Source: Enterococcus_E cecorum_C (GTDB lineage Bacteria; Bacillota; Bacilli; Lactobacillales; Enterococcaceae). From it: a stretch of 64,000 bases of DNA. The stretch is taken from positions 6,445 through 70,444 of the forward strand of contig NZ_JBQKFH010000009.1 of the NCBI RefSeq assembly GCF_052119425.1, written 5' to 3'. Within the stretch, counting starts at the first letter, position 1. Each line of letters starts with the position of its first letter. A program made the position numbers and the translations under genes. Under the pieces are notes generated by a model. That model ran no database searches. It was given only the letters and a program-made list of their open reading frames with translations, and had not been told where the DNA came from. Shown here piece after piece: positions 17,334 through 26,593 of the stretch.

Positions 17334-19514
17334 TTATTTTGCTTTTAAATAAAACATTTGTGTAGCATAATCGCCTGTTAGGTTTTCATCAATGTAAAGT
17401 CCTAAATGCATGGCTTCACTACCAGAGATTTCACAACCATTCCATTCATAGATTTGTTCTTCATCTAGTCCTGCTAGTCGTAACGTTTCTAGCGGGAAGG
17501 AAGCCTGAGCATACTTTCTGAAATAAAAGGCAATGGCTTCTTTTTGATCTTTTGAAACAAACATCCACGCGCAACTATTTTTCTCAAATGGTGAGGTCAA
17601 ACGAATAAATCGTCCAAATTGGAATAAAGCACGGTGTTGTTTATAAAAGACAATTTGTTCTTGAATGCTTATCTTTTCTTCGGCAGTCAATTTCGTTAAA
17701 TCAAGCTCATAACCTAAAACACCCGACATCGCGACATTGCCACGAATTGCTAAACTAGTCACGCGATGGGTTTGATGGTTTGGTACTGCTGAAACATGGG
17801 AACCCATCGTCGAAATTGGATAAACCATACTTGTACCATATTGAATATTCAAGCGCGCTAAAGCATCCGTATTATCACTCGTCCATGTTTGCGGCATGTA
17901 ATACAACATTCCTGCATCAAAGCGTCCGCCGCCACCAGAGCAACTTTCAAATAAAATATCTGGATAGCGAGTGGTTATTTTTTCTAACAAGTCATACAAC
18001 CCAAGAATATAGCGATGCGCCACTTCCCCTTGCGCTTGTGGTGGTAGTTGTTTCGAATAGACTTCGGTCATATTGCGATTCATATCCCATTTAATATAAT
18101 CAACATCCGTATGGTCTAAAATCGCAGTTAATTGTTGGTAGATATTTTCACGAACCTCTTCTCTTGAAAAGTCCAATACATACTGGCTACGACTCGTACT
18201 ACGTGGACGATTCGGTACTTGAAACGCCCAATCAGGATGGGCACGAAATAGTTCACTATCTTCTGAAATCATTTCCGGTTCCACCCAGAGACCAAATTTC
18301 ATTCCCTTAGCATGTACTTTTTCCGCAATGTTTTGCAAGCGCCCATTTAGTTTTTCGCGATACTCAACCCAGTCACCTAATGAAGAATAATCGTCATCGC
18401 GTTTGCCAAACCAGCCATCATCTAATACAAACATTTCGATTCCTAGTTTTTCTGCTTCATCCACGATTTGCATCAATTTTTCTTCGTTAAAATCAAAGTA
18501 AGTCGCTTCCCAGTTATTAATCAGCGTTGGGCGTTCTTTTCCTTGATATTTTCCACGAACCAAATGTTGATTAAATAAATCATGATAAGTTGCGGATAAT
18601 TGATTTAATCCTTGGTCGCTATACACGAATACGGCTTCCGGTGTGGTAAAACTCTTGTTTGACTGCAATTGCCAATTAAACTGAAAAGAATTGATTCCCA
18701 TTATCAGACGCGTTTGCTGATATTGATCTTGTTGCACCACTGCCTCAAAATTGCCGCTATAGACTAAACAACAGCCAAAAGCTTCTCCATGAAATTCCGT
18801 AGTGGTAGGTTCTACAAGGGCCACAAATGGATTTTGCATATGACTACTTGCACCGCGTTTGCTATCAAAAATTCGAATTCCTTGCGTAATGGCTTGACGT
18901 CCAATTTGTCGCTCATGTCCCCAAGCACCGTGTAAATCAATGACTTCTAGCTCTCTAGCATAAAAATCAAGATTGCTACTTGCTAAACGCTGAATCGCAA
19001 CGGTCTGAGTCCCTTGATTTTCTAGACGAGCAGATCTTGTCAATACTGCCAACTCTTTAAAAATTGTATAACTCAAAACCAAGCGTAATTGTGCGACTTC
19101 ATCGACTAGAATAAGCTCTAAAGTTTCCGCCTGAGCTTCATTAGCATAAGTGGCCGGTAACCCTGGTAATGCTTTTTTACCATCGAATATTCGATAGTCT
19201 TGATAGCGAAAATCACAAATGGTTGAACCATCTTTGAATTGTAGCTGAATAGCTGGTTCGCGAAAATCGCCATTTCCATGACTTGGATATTCCATCAACA
19301 TCGTATCTAAAGAAAAGGTACGATCAGTTGCTTCACTCGGATTTGGTGAAAACGCGCGGTCAATGCGACGATAACGATGTAAATTCGAATAACCTTTGAT
19401 TTTCTTACCAAAATAAAGATGATTGACATACCCAAAGTCTTCAATTTGGATCAAATAACTTATTTTTTCGTTAAATAAGTGAAATACATTTATTTTCTCA
19501 TCAAAAATTATCAT
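17334..19514 (-). CDS. aga: alpha-galactosidase (GH36)
   Basis: A 726-residue GH36 enzyme hydrolysing terminal alpha-galactosides (raffinose, melibiose, stachyose). An N-terminal beta-supersandwich precedes the barrel. The barrel holds EATYFDFNEEKL, VLDDGWFGKRDDD, GLWVEPEMIS, the nucleophile motif YIKWDMNRN, SCSGGGGRFD and the acid/base region TSDNTDA. There is no signal peptide, so it is cytosolic, acting on sugars taken up by the adjacent ABC transporter. Confidence 0.94.
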   Translation of the reverse strand: MIIFDEKINVFHLFNEKISYLIQIEDFGYVNHLYFGKKIKGYSNLHRYRRIDRAFSPNPSEATDRTFSLDTMLMEYPSHGNGDFREPAIQLQFKDGSTICDFRYQDYRIFDGKKALPGLPATYANEAQAETLELILVDEVAQLRLVLSYTIFKELAVLTRSARLENQGTQTVAIQRLASSNLDFYARELEVIDLHGAWGHERQIGRQAITQGIRIFDSKRGASSHMQNPFVALVEPTTTEFHGEAFGCCLVYSGNFEAVVQQDQYQQTRLIMGINSFQFNWQLQSNKSFTTPEAVFVYSDQGLNQLSATYHDLFNQHLVRGKYQGKERPTLINNWEATYFDFNEEKLMQIVDEAEKLGIEMFVLDDGWFGKRDDDYSSLGDWVEYREKLNGRLQNIAEKVHAKGMKFGLWVEPEMISEDSELFRAHPDWAFQVPNRPRSTSRSQYVLDFSREEVRENIYQQLTAILDHTDVDYIKWDMNRNMTEVYSKQLPPQAQGEVAHRYILGLYDLLEKITTRYPDILFESCSGGGGRFDAGMLYYMPQTWTSDNTDALARLNIQYGTSMVYPISTMGSHVSAVPNHQTHRVTSLAIRGNVAMSGVLGYELDLTKLTAEEKISIQEQIVFYKQHRALFQFGRFIRLTSPFEKNSCAWMFVSKDQKEAIAFYFRKYAQASFPLETLRLAGLDEEQIYEWNGCEISGSEAMHLGLYIDENLTGDYATQMFYLKAK

Positions 19515-19531
19515 TTAGCTACTCCTCAAAA

Positions 19532-20356
19532 TTATTTTACAGAACCATTAGTCATACCAGAAATAATGTTCTTTTGGAAAATCAAGTAAACGATTAAGAT
19601 AACGATAATCCCTACAACATAAGAAGCAAAACTTGGACCATAATCACTGAAATATTGTCCTTGATAGTTGTATTGGAATAATGGTAATGTCCAATTTGAA
19701 TTATCTTTATTTAGAATTAATAAAGGTAATAAGAAGTCATTCCAAATCCACAAAGCATTAATGATTAATGTCGTTGCGTGCATTGGTTTCATCAATGGAA
19801 ATGCAATTTGGAAGTACATCCGAAACTTACCACAACCATCAATTTCTGCAGCTTCATCCAACTCTTCAGGAATGGCTGTTTTGATGTAACCTACATACAA
19901 GAATAAAGTCTGTGGGATCGCATAAGCTAAATACAAAATGATTAATCCAGGGATATTTGAAAGACCTAATTTTGTCATCATTGTCGTAATAGGAATCATA
20001 ATGACTTGGAAGGGAACAAAAATACCTAGAATCAAGAATGAATACATCAAGGCAAAGGCTTTTTTCTTAGATAAATTACGAGCAATTGAAAAAGCTGCCA
20101 TCGGTACAAAAAAGGTAATTAAAACAATTGAAAACACTGAGATAACCGCTGAATTCAAGAAATATTGACTAATCCCATCATCTAGTAAACGTTGGAAGTT
20201 ATCCATCGTAAATGGGTTCGGTAAACCAAAGAAATTACCTGTGATTTGACTTGTTTCTTTAAAAGAGGACAAGACAGTGAAATACAGCGGAATAAAGATT
20301 AAGCAAAATCCCAGTATCAAAGCTAGATAACTAAAAACAGTTCCTTTACGTTTCAT
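19532..20356 (-). CDS. msmG: sugar ABC transporter permease (MsmG-like)
   Basis: A 274-residue binding-protein-dependent permease with six predicted helices and the EAA loop EELDEAAEIDGCGKFRMYFQIAFPLMKP that docks the ATPase. It begins with a short basic tail and helix (MKRKGTVFSYLALILGFCLIFIPLYF). It lies 12 bp downstream of the partner permease, so both are cotranscribed. By context it imports alpha-galactosides or raffinose. Confidence 0.88.
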   Translation of the reverse strand: MKRKGTVFSYLALILGFCLIFIPLYFTVLSSFKETSQITGNFFGLPNPFTMDNFQRLLDDGISQYFLNSAVISVFSIVLITFFVPMAAFSIARNLSKKKAFALMYSFLILGIFVPFQVIMIPITTMMTKLGLSNIPGLIILYLAYAIPQTLFLYVGYIKTAIPEELDEAAEIDGCGKFRMYFQIAFPLMKPMHATTLIINALWIWNDFLLPLLILNKDNSNWTLPLFQYNYQGQYFSDYGPSFASYVVGIIVILIVYLIFQKNIISGMTNGSVK

Positions 20357-20368
20357 CTTCTACTCCTC

Positions 20369-21241
20369 CTATACTTCAAACTTTTTAGATAAACGAATTT
20401 GTAAGATTGAGATAATAGCAATCACGATGAATAATACAACCGCAATCGCATTGGCATAACCATATTGATTGTTTTGGAACGCATAATTATAAACTAATAA
20501 TCCAAGACTGGTCGTTTTATCGTTTGGTCCGCCACCAGTTAAGGCATAAATCAAATCAAAGGCCGTTAACCCAGATTTTAACGCCATGATAAAGACCATA
20601 CTCAACGAAGGCAATAAATACGGAATTTCAATATTTAAGAACTTCTGCCAATTATTTGCCCCATCAATGTCGGCTGCTTCTAAGATATCTTCGGGAATAC
20701 TTTGTAAACCAGCTAAGAAGATAACGACTGGCATCGCAACACCTTGCCAGAGAGCTACAAATAACACTCCCCAAAATACCGTATGCTCATTAGCAATTAA
20801 GTTTTGCGATAAAAACTCAATTCCTAATTTTTCTCCTAATTGTGGTAAACCATAGTTAAATAATTGTTTAAAGATCAATCCTAAAGTTACCGTACTTAGC
20901 ACTGCGGGGAAGAAGTAGGCTGTTCTAAAAAAGCCTACTCCTTTCATCTTGCGGTTTAATAAACGCGCAATCACAATGCCGAGCACCACTTCACCGATAA
21001 TGAGGGCAATCGTAAACATTACTGTAAACCCAACTGATTTCATGAAGTAAGAATCAGAAACGATATGTTCAAAATTCTTTAATCCAATAAAATTGTAATC
21101 TGGGGTTAAACCAGTCCAGTCTGTTAAGCTATAGATAAATCCACGCACCATTGGTACATAGAAGAATACTAACTGTAAAACAATTGGTACGATGACAAAT
21201 AGCCATGCCCAACTACGATTGAAAAATCCCTTCTTAAACAT
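20369..21241 (-). CDS. msmF: sugar ABC transporter permease (MsmF-like)
   Basis: A 290-residue MalF-type permease with about six helices. It carries the EAA motif EDILEAADIDGANNWQKFLNIEIPYLLPS and a PMVRGFIYSLTDWTG loop common in oligosaccharide importers. It lies between the binding protein and the second permease gene, forming the membrane heterodimer with MsmG. Confidence 0.88.
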   Translation of the reverse strand: MFKKGFFNRSWAWLFVIVPIVLQLVFFYVPMVRGFIYSLTDWTGLTPDYNFIGLKNFEHIVSDSYFMKSVGFTVMFTIALIIGEVVLGIVIARLLNRKMKGVGFFRTAYFFPAVLSTVTLGLIFKQLFNYGLPQLGEKLGIEFLSQNLIANEHTVFWGVLFVALWQGVAMPVVIFLAGLQSIPEDILEAADIDGANNWQKFLNIEIPYLLPSLSMVFIMALKSGLTAFDLIYALTGGGPNDKTTSLGLLVYNYAFQNNQYGYANAIAVVLFIVIAIISILQIRLSKKFEV

Positions 21242-21269
21242 AATGGTGTGCTCCTTTATTGATTATTTT

Positions 21270-22526
21270 TTATTTCTTCATTGTATTGAAGAATGTGTTT
21301 AGATCATTTGCTAATTGATCAGGTTTTTGAGAGTTGACATAGTTAACAGTTGCATGCCAGAATTTTTCTTCTGAAGTCCATTCTTTTTGTAACCATACGA
21401 TTTGTTTATCCGTAAATACATATTGAGTTACACCTTTTGTTTCTTCAAATTTGCCATCTGTATCAACAGCAGTAACTGAGGTTGGTGAACCGTCTACATC
21501 ATAGTATTTTTGCATTGCTGCTTTAGTTGTCATATATTTCATGAATTTATTGGCAGCTTCTTTGTTTTTAGATTTATTTGAAACAGATAATGCTAAGTCA
21601 GCCGCACCAACAGTCAATTCTTGTCCTTCTTTTACACCTGGATAAGCAAAAGTACGAACTTCAAATTTTGGATGTTGATTTTGGATAGCTGGTAATGCCC
21701 AAATACCATTAGGGAAGATTAAAGCATCGCCCTTAGCAAACGTTGCAATGGCATCATCATAAGTTGCCCCAGTTGCATTCTTTTGTCCATTACCATGTAA
21801 TAAATCTAATTCTTTAGTCACTTGTTGGAATACTTCACTTGATGTTTTAATGCCATCTTTAGGACTGCGAACTAATTCATCATTCGCTGCTTTGAAACCA
21901 CCGGCTACTGTTGCCCAAGCTAATTGATGGTAACCGTTTAAAATCCATGAATCTGCTTGTGTTAGCGCTAAAGCAAAAGGCGTTTCACCTTTATCTTTAA
22001 TTGTGGCAACTAATTTTTCAAAATCATCCCAAGTTTTAGGTACTTCTAAACCTAATTCTTTAAACTTATCTGCATTGTAGAAGAATCCCCAAGCATTGTT
22101 TGTTAATGGGATGGAATAAATCTTATCGTTAATCGCATAGGTTTCAGCCGCACCTTCTTTTAAGTTCTTCAAGTAATCTTTACCAGTTAAATCTTCGAAG
22201 ATCCCTGCTTTTGCCCATTCTTGGAAATCAGCGTTTTGTGGGTAAACGTTAACTACATCCGGTGTATCTCCACTTGCGATACGTGTTTTCAAGACTTTAC
22301 CAGCATCTGGTACATTGGTAAATTTAACCTTGATATCTGGATTTTCCTTTTCAAAGTCTTTGATAATTTTTTGTAGTGTTGGTTGCATTTCTTTCTTTTG
22401 GCTAAAGAATTCAATCTCTTTCGTTTTACCACCATTAGATGATTTAGACGAATTACCACAGGCAGCTAGTAAACCAACTGCACTAACCAAACTAACACCT
22501 ACTAACAATTTTTTAGCAACTTTCAT
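21270..22526 (-). CDS. msmE: sugar-binding lipoprotein (MsmE-like)
   Basis: A 418-residue extracellular solute-binding protein (family 1). The signal peptide ends in a lipobox LLAAC with lipidated Cys23, followed by a Ser-rich linker. The body (EIEFFSQKKEMQPTLQKIIKDFEKENPDIKVKFTNVPDAG) is typical of oligosaccharide-binding proteins. First gene of the transport operon, with its own promoter, a LacI-type operator and a cre-like site. No ATPase gene follows, so it depends on a shared MsmK/UgpC-type ATPase encoded elsewhere. Confidence 0.9.
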   Translation of the reverse strand: MKVAKKLLVGVSLVSAVGLLAACGNSSKSSNGGKTKEIEFFSQKKEMQPTLQKIIKDFEKENPDIKVKFTNVPDAGKVLKTRIASGDTPDVVNVYPQNADFQEWAKAGIFEDLTGKDYLKNLKEGAAETYAINDKIYSIPLTNNAWGFFYNADKFKELGLEVPKTWDDFEKLVATIKDKGETPFALALTQADSWILNGYHQLAWATVAGGFKAANDELVRSPKDGIKTSSEVFQQVTKELDLLHGNGQKNATGATYDDAIATFAKGDALIFPNGIWALPAIQNQHPKFEVRTFAYPGVKEGQELTVGAADLALSVSNKSKNKEAANKFMKYMTTKAAMQKYYDVDGSPTSVTAVDTDGKFEETKGVTQYVFTDKQIVWLQKEWTSEEKFWHATVNYVNSQKPDQLANDLNTFFNTMKK

Positions 22527-22543
22527 GCTTTTTCCCTCCTACA

Positions 22544-22559
22544 ATGGATGCGTTTTCTT
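22544..22559 (-). promoter_or_regulatory. cre-like (CcpA) site in msm leader
   Basis: On the minus strand AAGAAAACGCATCCAT matches the cre consensus WTGNNARCGNWWWCAW at 14 of 16 positions. It lies between the -10 box and the msmE ribosome site. This is consistent with glucose repression of an alternative-sugar operon. Confidence 0.45.
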
Positions 22560-22571
22560 TATTACAACCAT

Positions 22572-22637
22572 ATAATAAACGTTCACTAAAGTTTTGTCAA
22601 TGTTTTAGCGGTAAAAATTTTAGTATTTTTTACTAAA
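22572..22637 (-). promoter_or_regulatory. msmE promoter and LacI-type operator
   Basis: TTGACA (22595-22600) and TATTAT (22572-22577) are 17 bp apart on the minus strand, a near-consensus promoter. Upstream, TTTAGTA-N5-TACTAAA (22619-22637) is a perfect inverted repeat. A related half-site, TTTAGTGAAC, lies in the promoter spacer. The LacI gene just upstream is the likely regulator. Confidence 0.7.
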
Positions 22638-22643
22638 CAATAT

Positions 22644-22669
22644 AAGCACCTAGTATGTACACTAGATGC
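22644..22669 (-). terminator. weak terminator after lacI-type gene
   Basis: AGCACCTAGT and ACTAGATGCT form a stem soon after the regulator stop codon. The T-tract that follows is poor, so readthrough into msmE is possible. Confidence 0.45.
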
Positions 22670-22680
22670 TCTATCAATAA

Positions 22681-23721
22681 TTATTCAGTAATCGTTTTTT
22701 CGCTTTCTCGTACCCTTACTTGATAACCTACTTCAACGTTAACTGGTACCTTTCTTTCTTTTAATAATCGTTGCCTTGCTAAACGAACCGCAATTTTACC
22801 AATTTCGTCAGCTGCAACATAGACACTACTTAAATTGGGTGTTAAAAATTCTGCAACATCCACATCATCAAAACTGACTATTGAAATATCATCTGGAATT
22901 CTTAACCCTTGTTTTTGCAATGCACGGTATATCCCCACTGCCATCGGATCACTACCAGCAACAATTGCTGTTGGTAAACAATCTTTTTGTTTATCTAAAA
23001 GTTCCATTGTTAAACGATAGCCGTCTTCATAACTCCAATCTCCTAGATAACTATGCTCATATAGGGTCAATTCTTTTTCTTTCATCCATTGTTCATAAGC
23101 AATATTCCGCACCTCTAAACCATTGACATCCGTTGTTCCTTTAATTGTCATCACTTGGTTTTTACCACCAATATAACTGATATTCCGATGACCTTTTTCA
23201 TACAGACGATCTAATTGCTGCACCATCGCTTTACCAAGGTTAGTATACACTGAATCTACTTCATAATGAATTTCTGAACTCGGAACATCTAACACAATAA
23301 TATGTGGATTCATTTGATATAATTGCTCAATCACCTGATCACAAAAACGACCAATCACCAATATGGCCCCACAGTCATTTAATTCATCAAGTCTAAATTC
23401 CTTATCTTGCTGACGATACAATATTTTTTTGACTTCCACATGACTATTCGATGATTCTGTCAAAATACCAATTCGAATCGAGCGAAAATACGGATCTTCT
23501 AACTCATCAATTTCAGAAGCTGCCGTAATGACTCCTAATTCAATTAAAGGACCTTTTTGCCCTTTACGCTCTTTCTTTTCATAATGATAAAATTGTACCG
23601 CTTCCAAAATTCTTTCTTTAGTTTCCTCGGTTACTCTTAATGACGGATCATTATTCAAGAAACGAGAAACAGTAGCGGGTGATACCTTAGCCCGTTGCGC
23701 AACTGTTCTAATCCCTGCCAT
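22681..23721 (-). CDS. LacI-family regulator of the alpha-galactoside operon
   Basis: A 346-residue LacI/GalR-type repressor. The HTH IRTVAQRAKVSPATVSRFLNNDP lies at the extreme N-terminus, with a periplasmic-binding-like effector domain after residue 60. ATG 23721 (MAGIRT) is chosen because GGGGAG lies seven bases upstream; the earlier ATG overlaps that site. It is transcribed in the same direction as, and directly upstream of, msmE. Likely inducers are melibiose or raffinose, by context. Similar half-sites (AGTTTACTGAAC) occur before its own gene. Confidence 0.86.
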   Translation of the reverse strand: MAGIRTVAQRAKVSPATVSRFLNNDPSLRVTEETKERILEAVQFYHYEKKERKGQKGPLIELGVITAASEIDELEDPYFRSIRIGILTESSNSHVEVKKILYRQQDKEFRLDELNDCGAILVIGRFCDQVIEQLYQMNPHIIVLDVPSSEIHYEVDSVYTNLGKAMVQQLDRLYEKGHRNISYIGGKNQVMTIKGTTDVNGLEVRNIAYEQWMKEKELTLYEHSYLGDWSYEDGYRLTMELLDKQKDCLPTAIVAGSDPMAVGIYRALQKQGLRIPDDISIVSFDDVDVAEFLTPNLSSVYVAADEIGKIAVRLARQRLLKERKVPVNVEVGYQVRVRESEKTITE

Positions 23722-23799
23722 AAACATACTCCCCAATTCTGTTGTCTTTGGTAAACATTATACATCAGTTTACTGAACGCTGCAAGATGTTTACAAAAA

Positions 23800-23840
23800 A
23801 ATACTTCCTAATCCACCTTGCAGAGAGATTAGAAAGTATT
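23800..23840 (-). terminator. terminator of dlt operon
   Basis: A 14-nt stem, AATACTTCCTAATC (23800-23813) with GATTAGAAAGTATT (23827-23840), has one mismatched pair. A seven-T run follows on the minus strand after dltD, and T-run also lies on the other side. Confidence 0.85.
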
Positions 23841-23848
23841 TTTTATTT

Positions 23849-25126
23849 TTACTCATTTGGATTTGGTAAAACCATTTCCTTTATTTTCGCTTGTTGCCAT
23901 TCTTTGGTAAAGAAACGATTATCCAAATGATATTTGACAGGTTGTTTCTTGCTCATTAAAAATGGTTGAATATATTGATCACTAGCTAGCCAACCGCGCC
24001 AACCTAAATGAATAGTATCTTGTAAAAAGTAAGGAGTCGCTGCTTGATCCGTAAAGTCGACTACATTTTCAAATCCCTGTGACTTCAACTGATAAGTAAT
24101 TTTTTCCGCGCATTCTTTTAACATTTGTTGCGACAGACCGGTATAATCACTCCATTGCTTATTTACCGGTGGAATGATAAAGAGTGGCTCAATTTGATAT
24201 TTAGCCATGGCTTGTAAAACTAATTCAAAATCCGAATACTCTGGTGAATAGCGATAGTCAAAAGTTTGTTGCGCCCCTCTTAGATTGACTAAATCAGGTT
24301 TCACTTTGCGATTAAAGAAACGACGGTCAATCATAAAAGGCGTTTTACCTACGCGTTTTTCCCCTTGTTGATAGGCTAATTTATCAAGTTGCTGATAGTT
24401 ATACTTATTTGGCAAAGTTTTCATCGCTTGGGCTACTTTTTGCTCTTTGCCTTTAATATCTAAACCAGCAAACATTGCATCTTCATTTTCATAAAAACGA
24501 TTAGCTAGTTTCAAATAGCCATATTGTAGTGACGTTGGTAATTGATTTTGACTCACACGATGAAGCATCCCCGTTAACAGGACATCTTTACGCACCACAT
24601 CGTATTTTAATAGACGTTGGGCAAAATAGCGATCAGCTTCCTCAATCTTTTGTAAATTGAACAACCATTGATAGGCCTGCTGCTTAGAAAAATAGCGGTC
24701 AAAATACATGCTCGTTACTCCTTCTGGCACAAACCATTGCGGAGAAATCACAAAAACAATCTTTTTACCCGTTAATTCTTTGCCCATAGATTGCAACATT
24801 AAATAATGGGTCATTGACTGTGTTCCCGGTGCCCCCAAAAGAAAAGGAACATAAGGCCGTTTGTACTTCAGTGCTAAAGTAGATGGATGAAAGGCACTGA
24901 TACGGCTTAATTCAGATGAACCAAAAAAAGGGACATACTCCTTGTCAGCAAAGGCTTGATTCTTCACCGCATTGCCCTTGATTACATCAGCTGACATCGA
25001 AGTAGAAGCTTGAAAAATCTGGGTGCGGTTAAGCAATTTAGGTGCCAAAGGACTGATGAGAAGTGCCCCTAAAAGTACAAATGCTGCAAGAAAAGGGCCA
25101 AATAAATGCCAACTTTTCTTTTTCAT
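23849..25126 (-). CDS. dltD: D-alanine transfer protein DltD
   Basis: A 425-residue membrane-anchored extracellular protein with one N-terminal helix (LFGPFLAAFVLLGALLISPLAPKLL) and an SGNH-like fold. The motif VPFFGSSELSR carries the catalytic Ser, and DTIHLGWRGW the Asp/His pair. It completes transfer of D-alanine to teichoic acids. Last gene of dltXABCD, four bases after dltC. Confidence 0.93.
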   Translation of the reverse strand: MKKKSWHLFGPFLAAFVLLGALLISPLAPKLLNRTQIFQASTSMSADVIKGNAVKNQAFADKEYVPFFGSSELSRISAFHPSTLALKYKRPYVPFLLGAPGTQSMTHYLMLQSMGKELTGKKIVFVISPQWFVPEGVTSMYFDRYFSKQQAYQWLFNLQKIEEADRYFAQRLLKYDVVRKDVLLTGMLHRVSQNQLPTSLQYGYLKLANRFYENEDAMFAGLDIKGKEQKVAQAMKTLPNKYNYQQLDKLAYQQGEKRVGKTPFMIDRRFFNRKVKPDLVNLRGAQQTFDYRYSPEYSDFELVLQAMAKYQIEPLFIIPPVNKQWSDYTGLSQQMLKECAEKITYQLKSQGFENVVDFTDQAATPYFLQDTIHLGWRGWLASDQYIQPFLMSKKQPVKYHLDNRFFTKEWQQAKIKEMVLPNPNE

Positions 25127-25130
25127 TTGA

Positions 25131-25364
25131 TTAACCTTGTAATTCCGCTACTTTAGCAATAATTTTATTTGGGGTGCTCCATTCGTCACGTTCGAATTCA
25201 GAAACAGGAATATTCACACCTAATTGGCCATCTAATTCAACCAATAATTGAACAGTACCCATAGAATCTAATAAACCTTCATCAAATAATTCCACATCTA
25301 AATTTTCACGTACTTCACTTGTTCCTGTTAAATCTTCTAAAATTGATAAGACTGTTTCTTGCAT
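25131..25364 (-). CDS. dltC: D-alanyl carrier protein DltC
   Basis: A 77-residue acyl-carrier-type protein. The phosphopantetheine attachment Ser lies in LLDSMGTVQLLVELD. ATG 25364 (MQETVLSILEDL) is chosen, with GGAG nine bases upstream; a start five codons earlier overlaps that site. It carries D-alanine from DltA to DltB. Confidence 0.93.
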   Translation of the reverse strand: MQETVLSILEDLTGTSEVRENLDVELFDEGLLDSMGTVQLLVELDGQLGVNIPVSEFERDEWSTPNKIIAKVAELQG

Positions 25365-25386
25365 TTTCAAAAACTCCATTCATTTA

Positions 25387-26592
25387 TTATTTAAAAAATA
25401 GTTGATCTAAAAATCCTGAAAAAATCAAAAAGCTAAACGCCACTGCATGGAAAGTTGCGACAACCGCTAAAGCATGCGTAAATTTATTGGATGGCAATTT
25501 ATCTTTATGTTTTTTCTTAAAGCGTAGATAGGCATCAGTTAAGCAAATTAAAGTCGCATGATATAAACCATAGACAATATAATACCAAGTCAAGCCATGC
25601 CAAATCCCCATTAATAAGAATAACGCAAAGTACCCAACATTACTAGCAACTATCCGACTCTTAAAGACTTTTTTCTTCACTAAGGTAAACATCAAACGCA
25701 TATAAACATAATCTCTAAACCAGAAAGATAAGCTCATATGCCAACGATTCCAGAACTCTTTAATATTCCAAGATAAAAATGGCTTATTAAAGTTCATCGG
25801 TGTGTCATAGCCCATCAAATTACTTACCCCTACTGCAAATAAACTATAACCAGCGAAGTCAAAGAATAGATATAAACTATAAACATACATCACGCCCACT
25901 AACGGTAATGAAATGCCATGATAACTTAAGGCTAAACGCTTAACCAAAGGCAATAATAAACTTCCTAAATAATAGCCAATAATAAATTTATACAAAAAGC
26001 CTAAAAAGATTCGCGTGACCCCTTTGGCAATCATTTCTAAATATTGATCAGCACTTAGACTGGCCTTCACATCTTTTTCAAAGCGGCGATAACGATCAAT
26101 CGGTCCAGAAGAAATCGTCGGGAAGAATAGTAAAAAGCGAATATAGCTTACTGGATGATATTCCTTAATCATCCCATCACGAATTTCCATGACCATTTGC
26201 ACCGATTTAAAGGTAAGATAACTAATCCCTAAAAAGCCAAACATCGAAGCCTTGCCCTGCTCAAAAAACGGGGTTAGTTTACTTAATGTCAGCGGCAAAA
26301 TAGCTAAAATCACCGCCAAATAAAACAATGGTGTCGAATTATTTTTTTGGCGAATCTTAAAATAGCCCCAGACCAAAATCGTTTGGAATACGACATAGCC
26401 AATCAATGCCAGACCTTGCTTATAATCACTCCCACCAAAGCTTACAAATAAGAAAAATAAGGTAATCAGTGCTTCATAAGTTAAAAAGCGGCGTTGATAT
26501 TTTAATAAACCAAAGACAATCGGTAAAATCAGTAAAAAGACATAACCAAAATAAGTTGGATTGGCATATGGAATCATGTGAGGAAAATTCAT
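25387..26592 (-). CDS. dltB: D-alanyl transfer membrane O-acyltransferase DltB
   Basis: A 401-residue MBOAT-family membrane protein with about 11 hydrophobic segments. The family landmarks FNKPFLSWNIKEFWNRWHMSLSFWFRDYVY and the catalytic His in MGIWHGLTWYYIVYG are intact. It moves D-alanine from DltC across the membrane. It sits one base after dltA and seven before dltC. Confidence 0.95.
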   Translation of the reverse strand: MNFPHMIPYANPTYFGYVFLLILPIVFGLLKYQRRFLTYEALITLFFLFVSFGGSDYKQGLALIGYVVFQTILVWGYFKIRQKNNSTPLFYLAVILAILPLTLSKLTPFFEQGKASMFGFLGISYLTFKSVQMVMEIRDGMIKEYHPVSYIRFLLFFPTISSGPIDRYRRFEKDVKASLSADQYLEMIAKGVTRIFLGFLYKFIIGYYLGSLLLPLVKRLALSYHGISLPLVGVMYVYSLYLFFDFAGYSLFAVGVSNLMGYDTPMNFNKPFLSWNIKEFWNRWHMSLSFWFRDYVYMRLMFTLVKKKVFKSRIVASNVGYFALFLLMGIWHGLTWYYIVYGLYHATLICLTDAYLRFKKKHKDKLPSNKFTHALAVVATFHAVAFSFLIFSGFLDQLFFK

Positions 26593-26593
26593 C

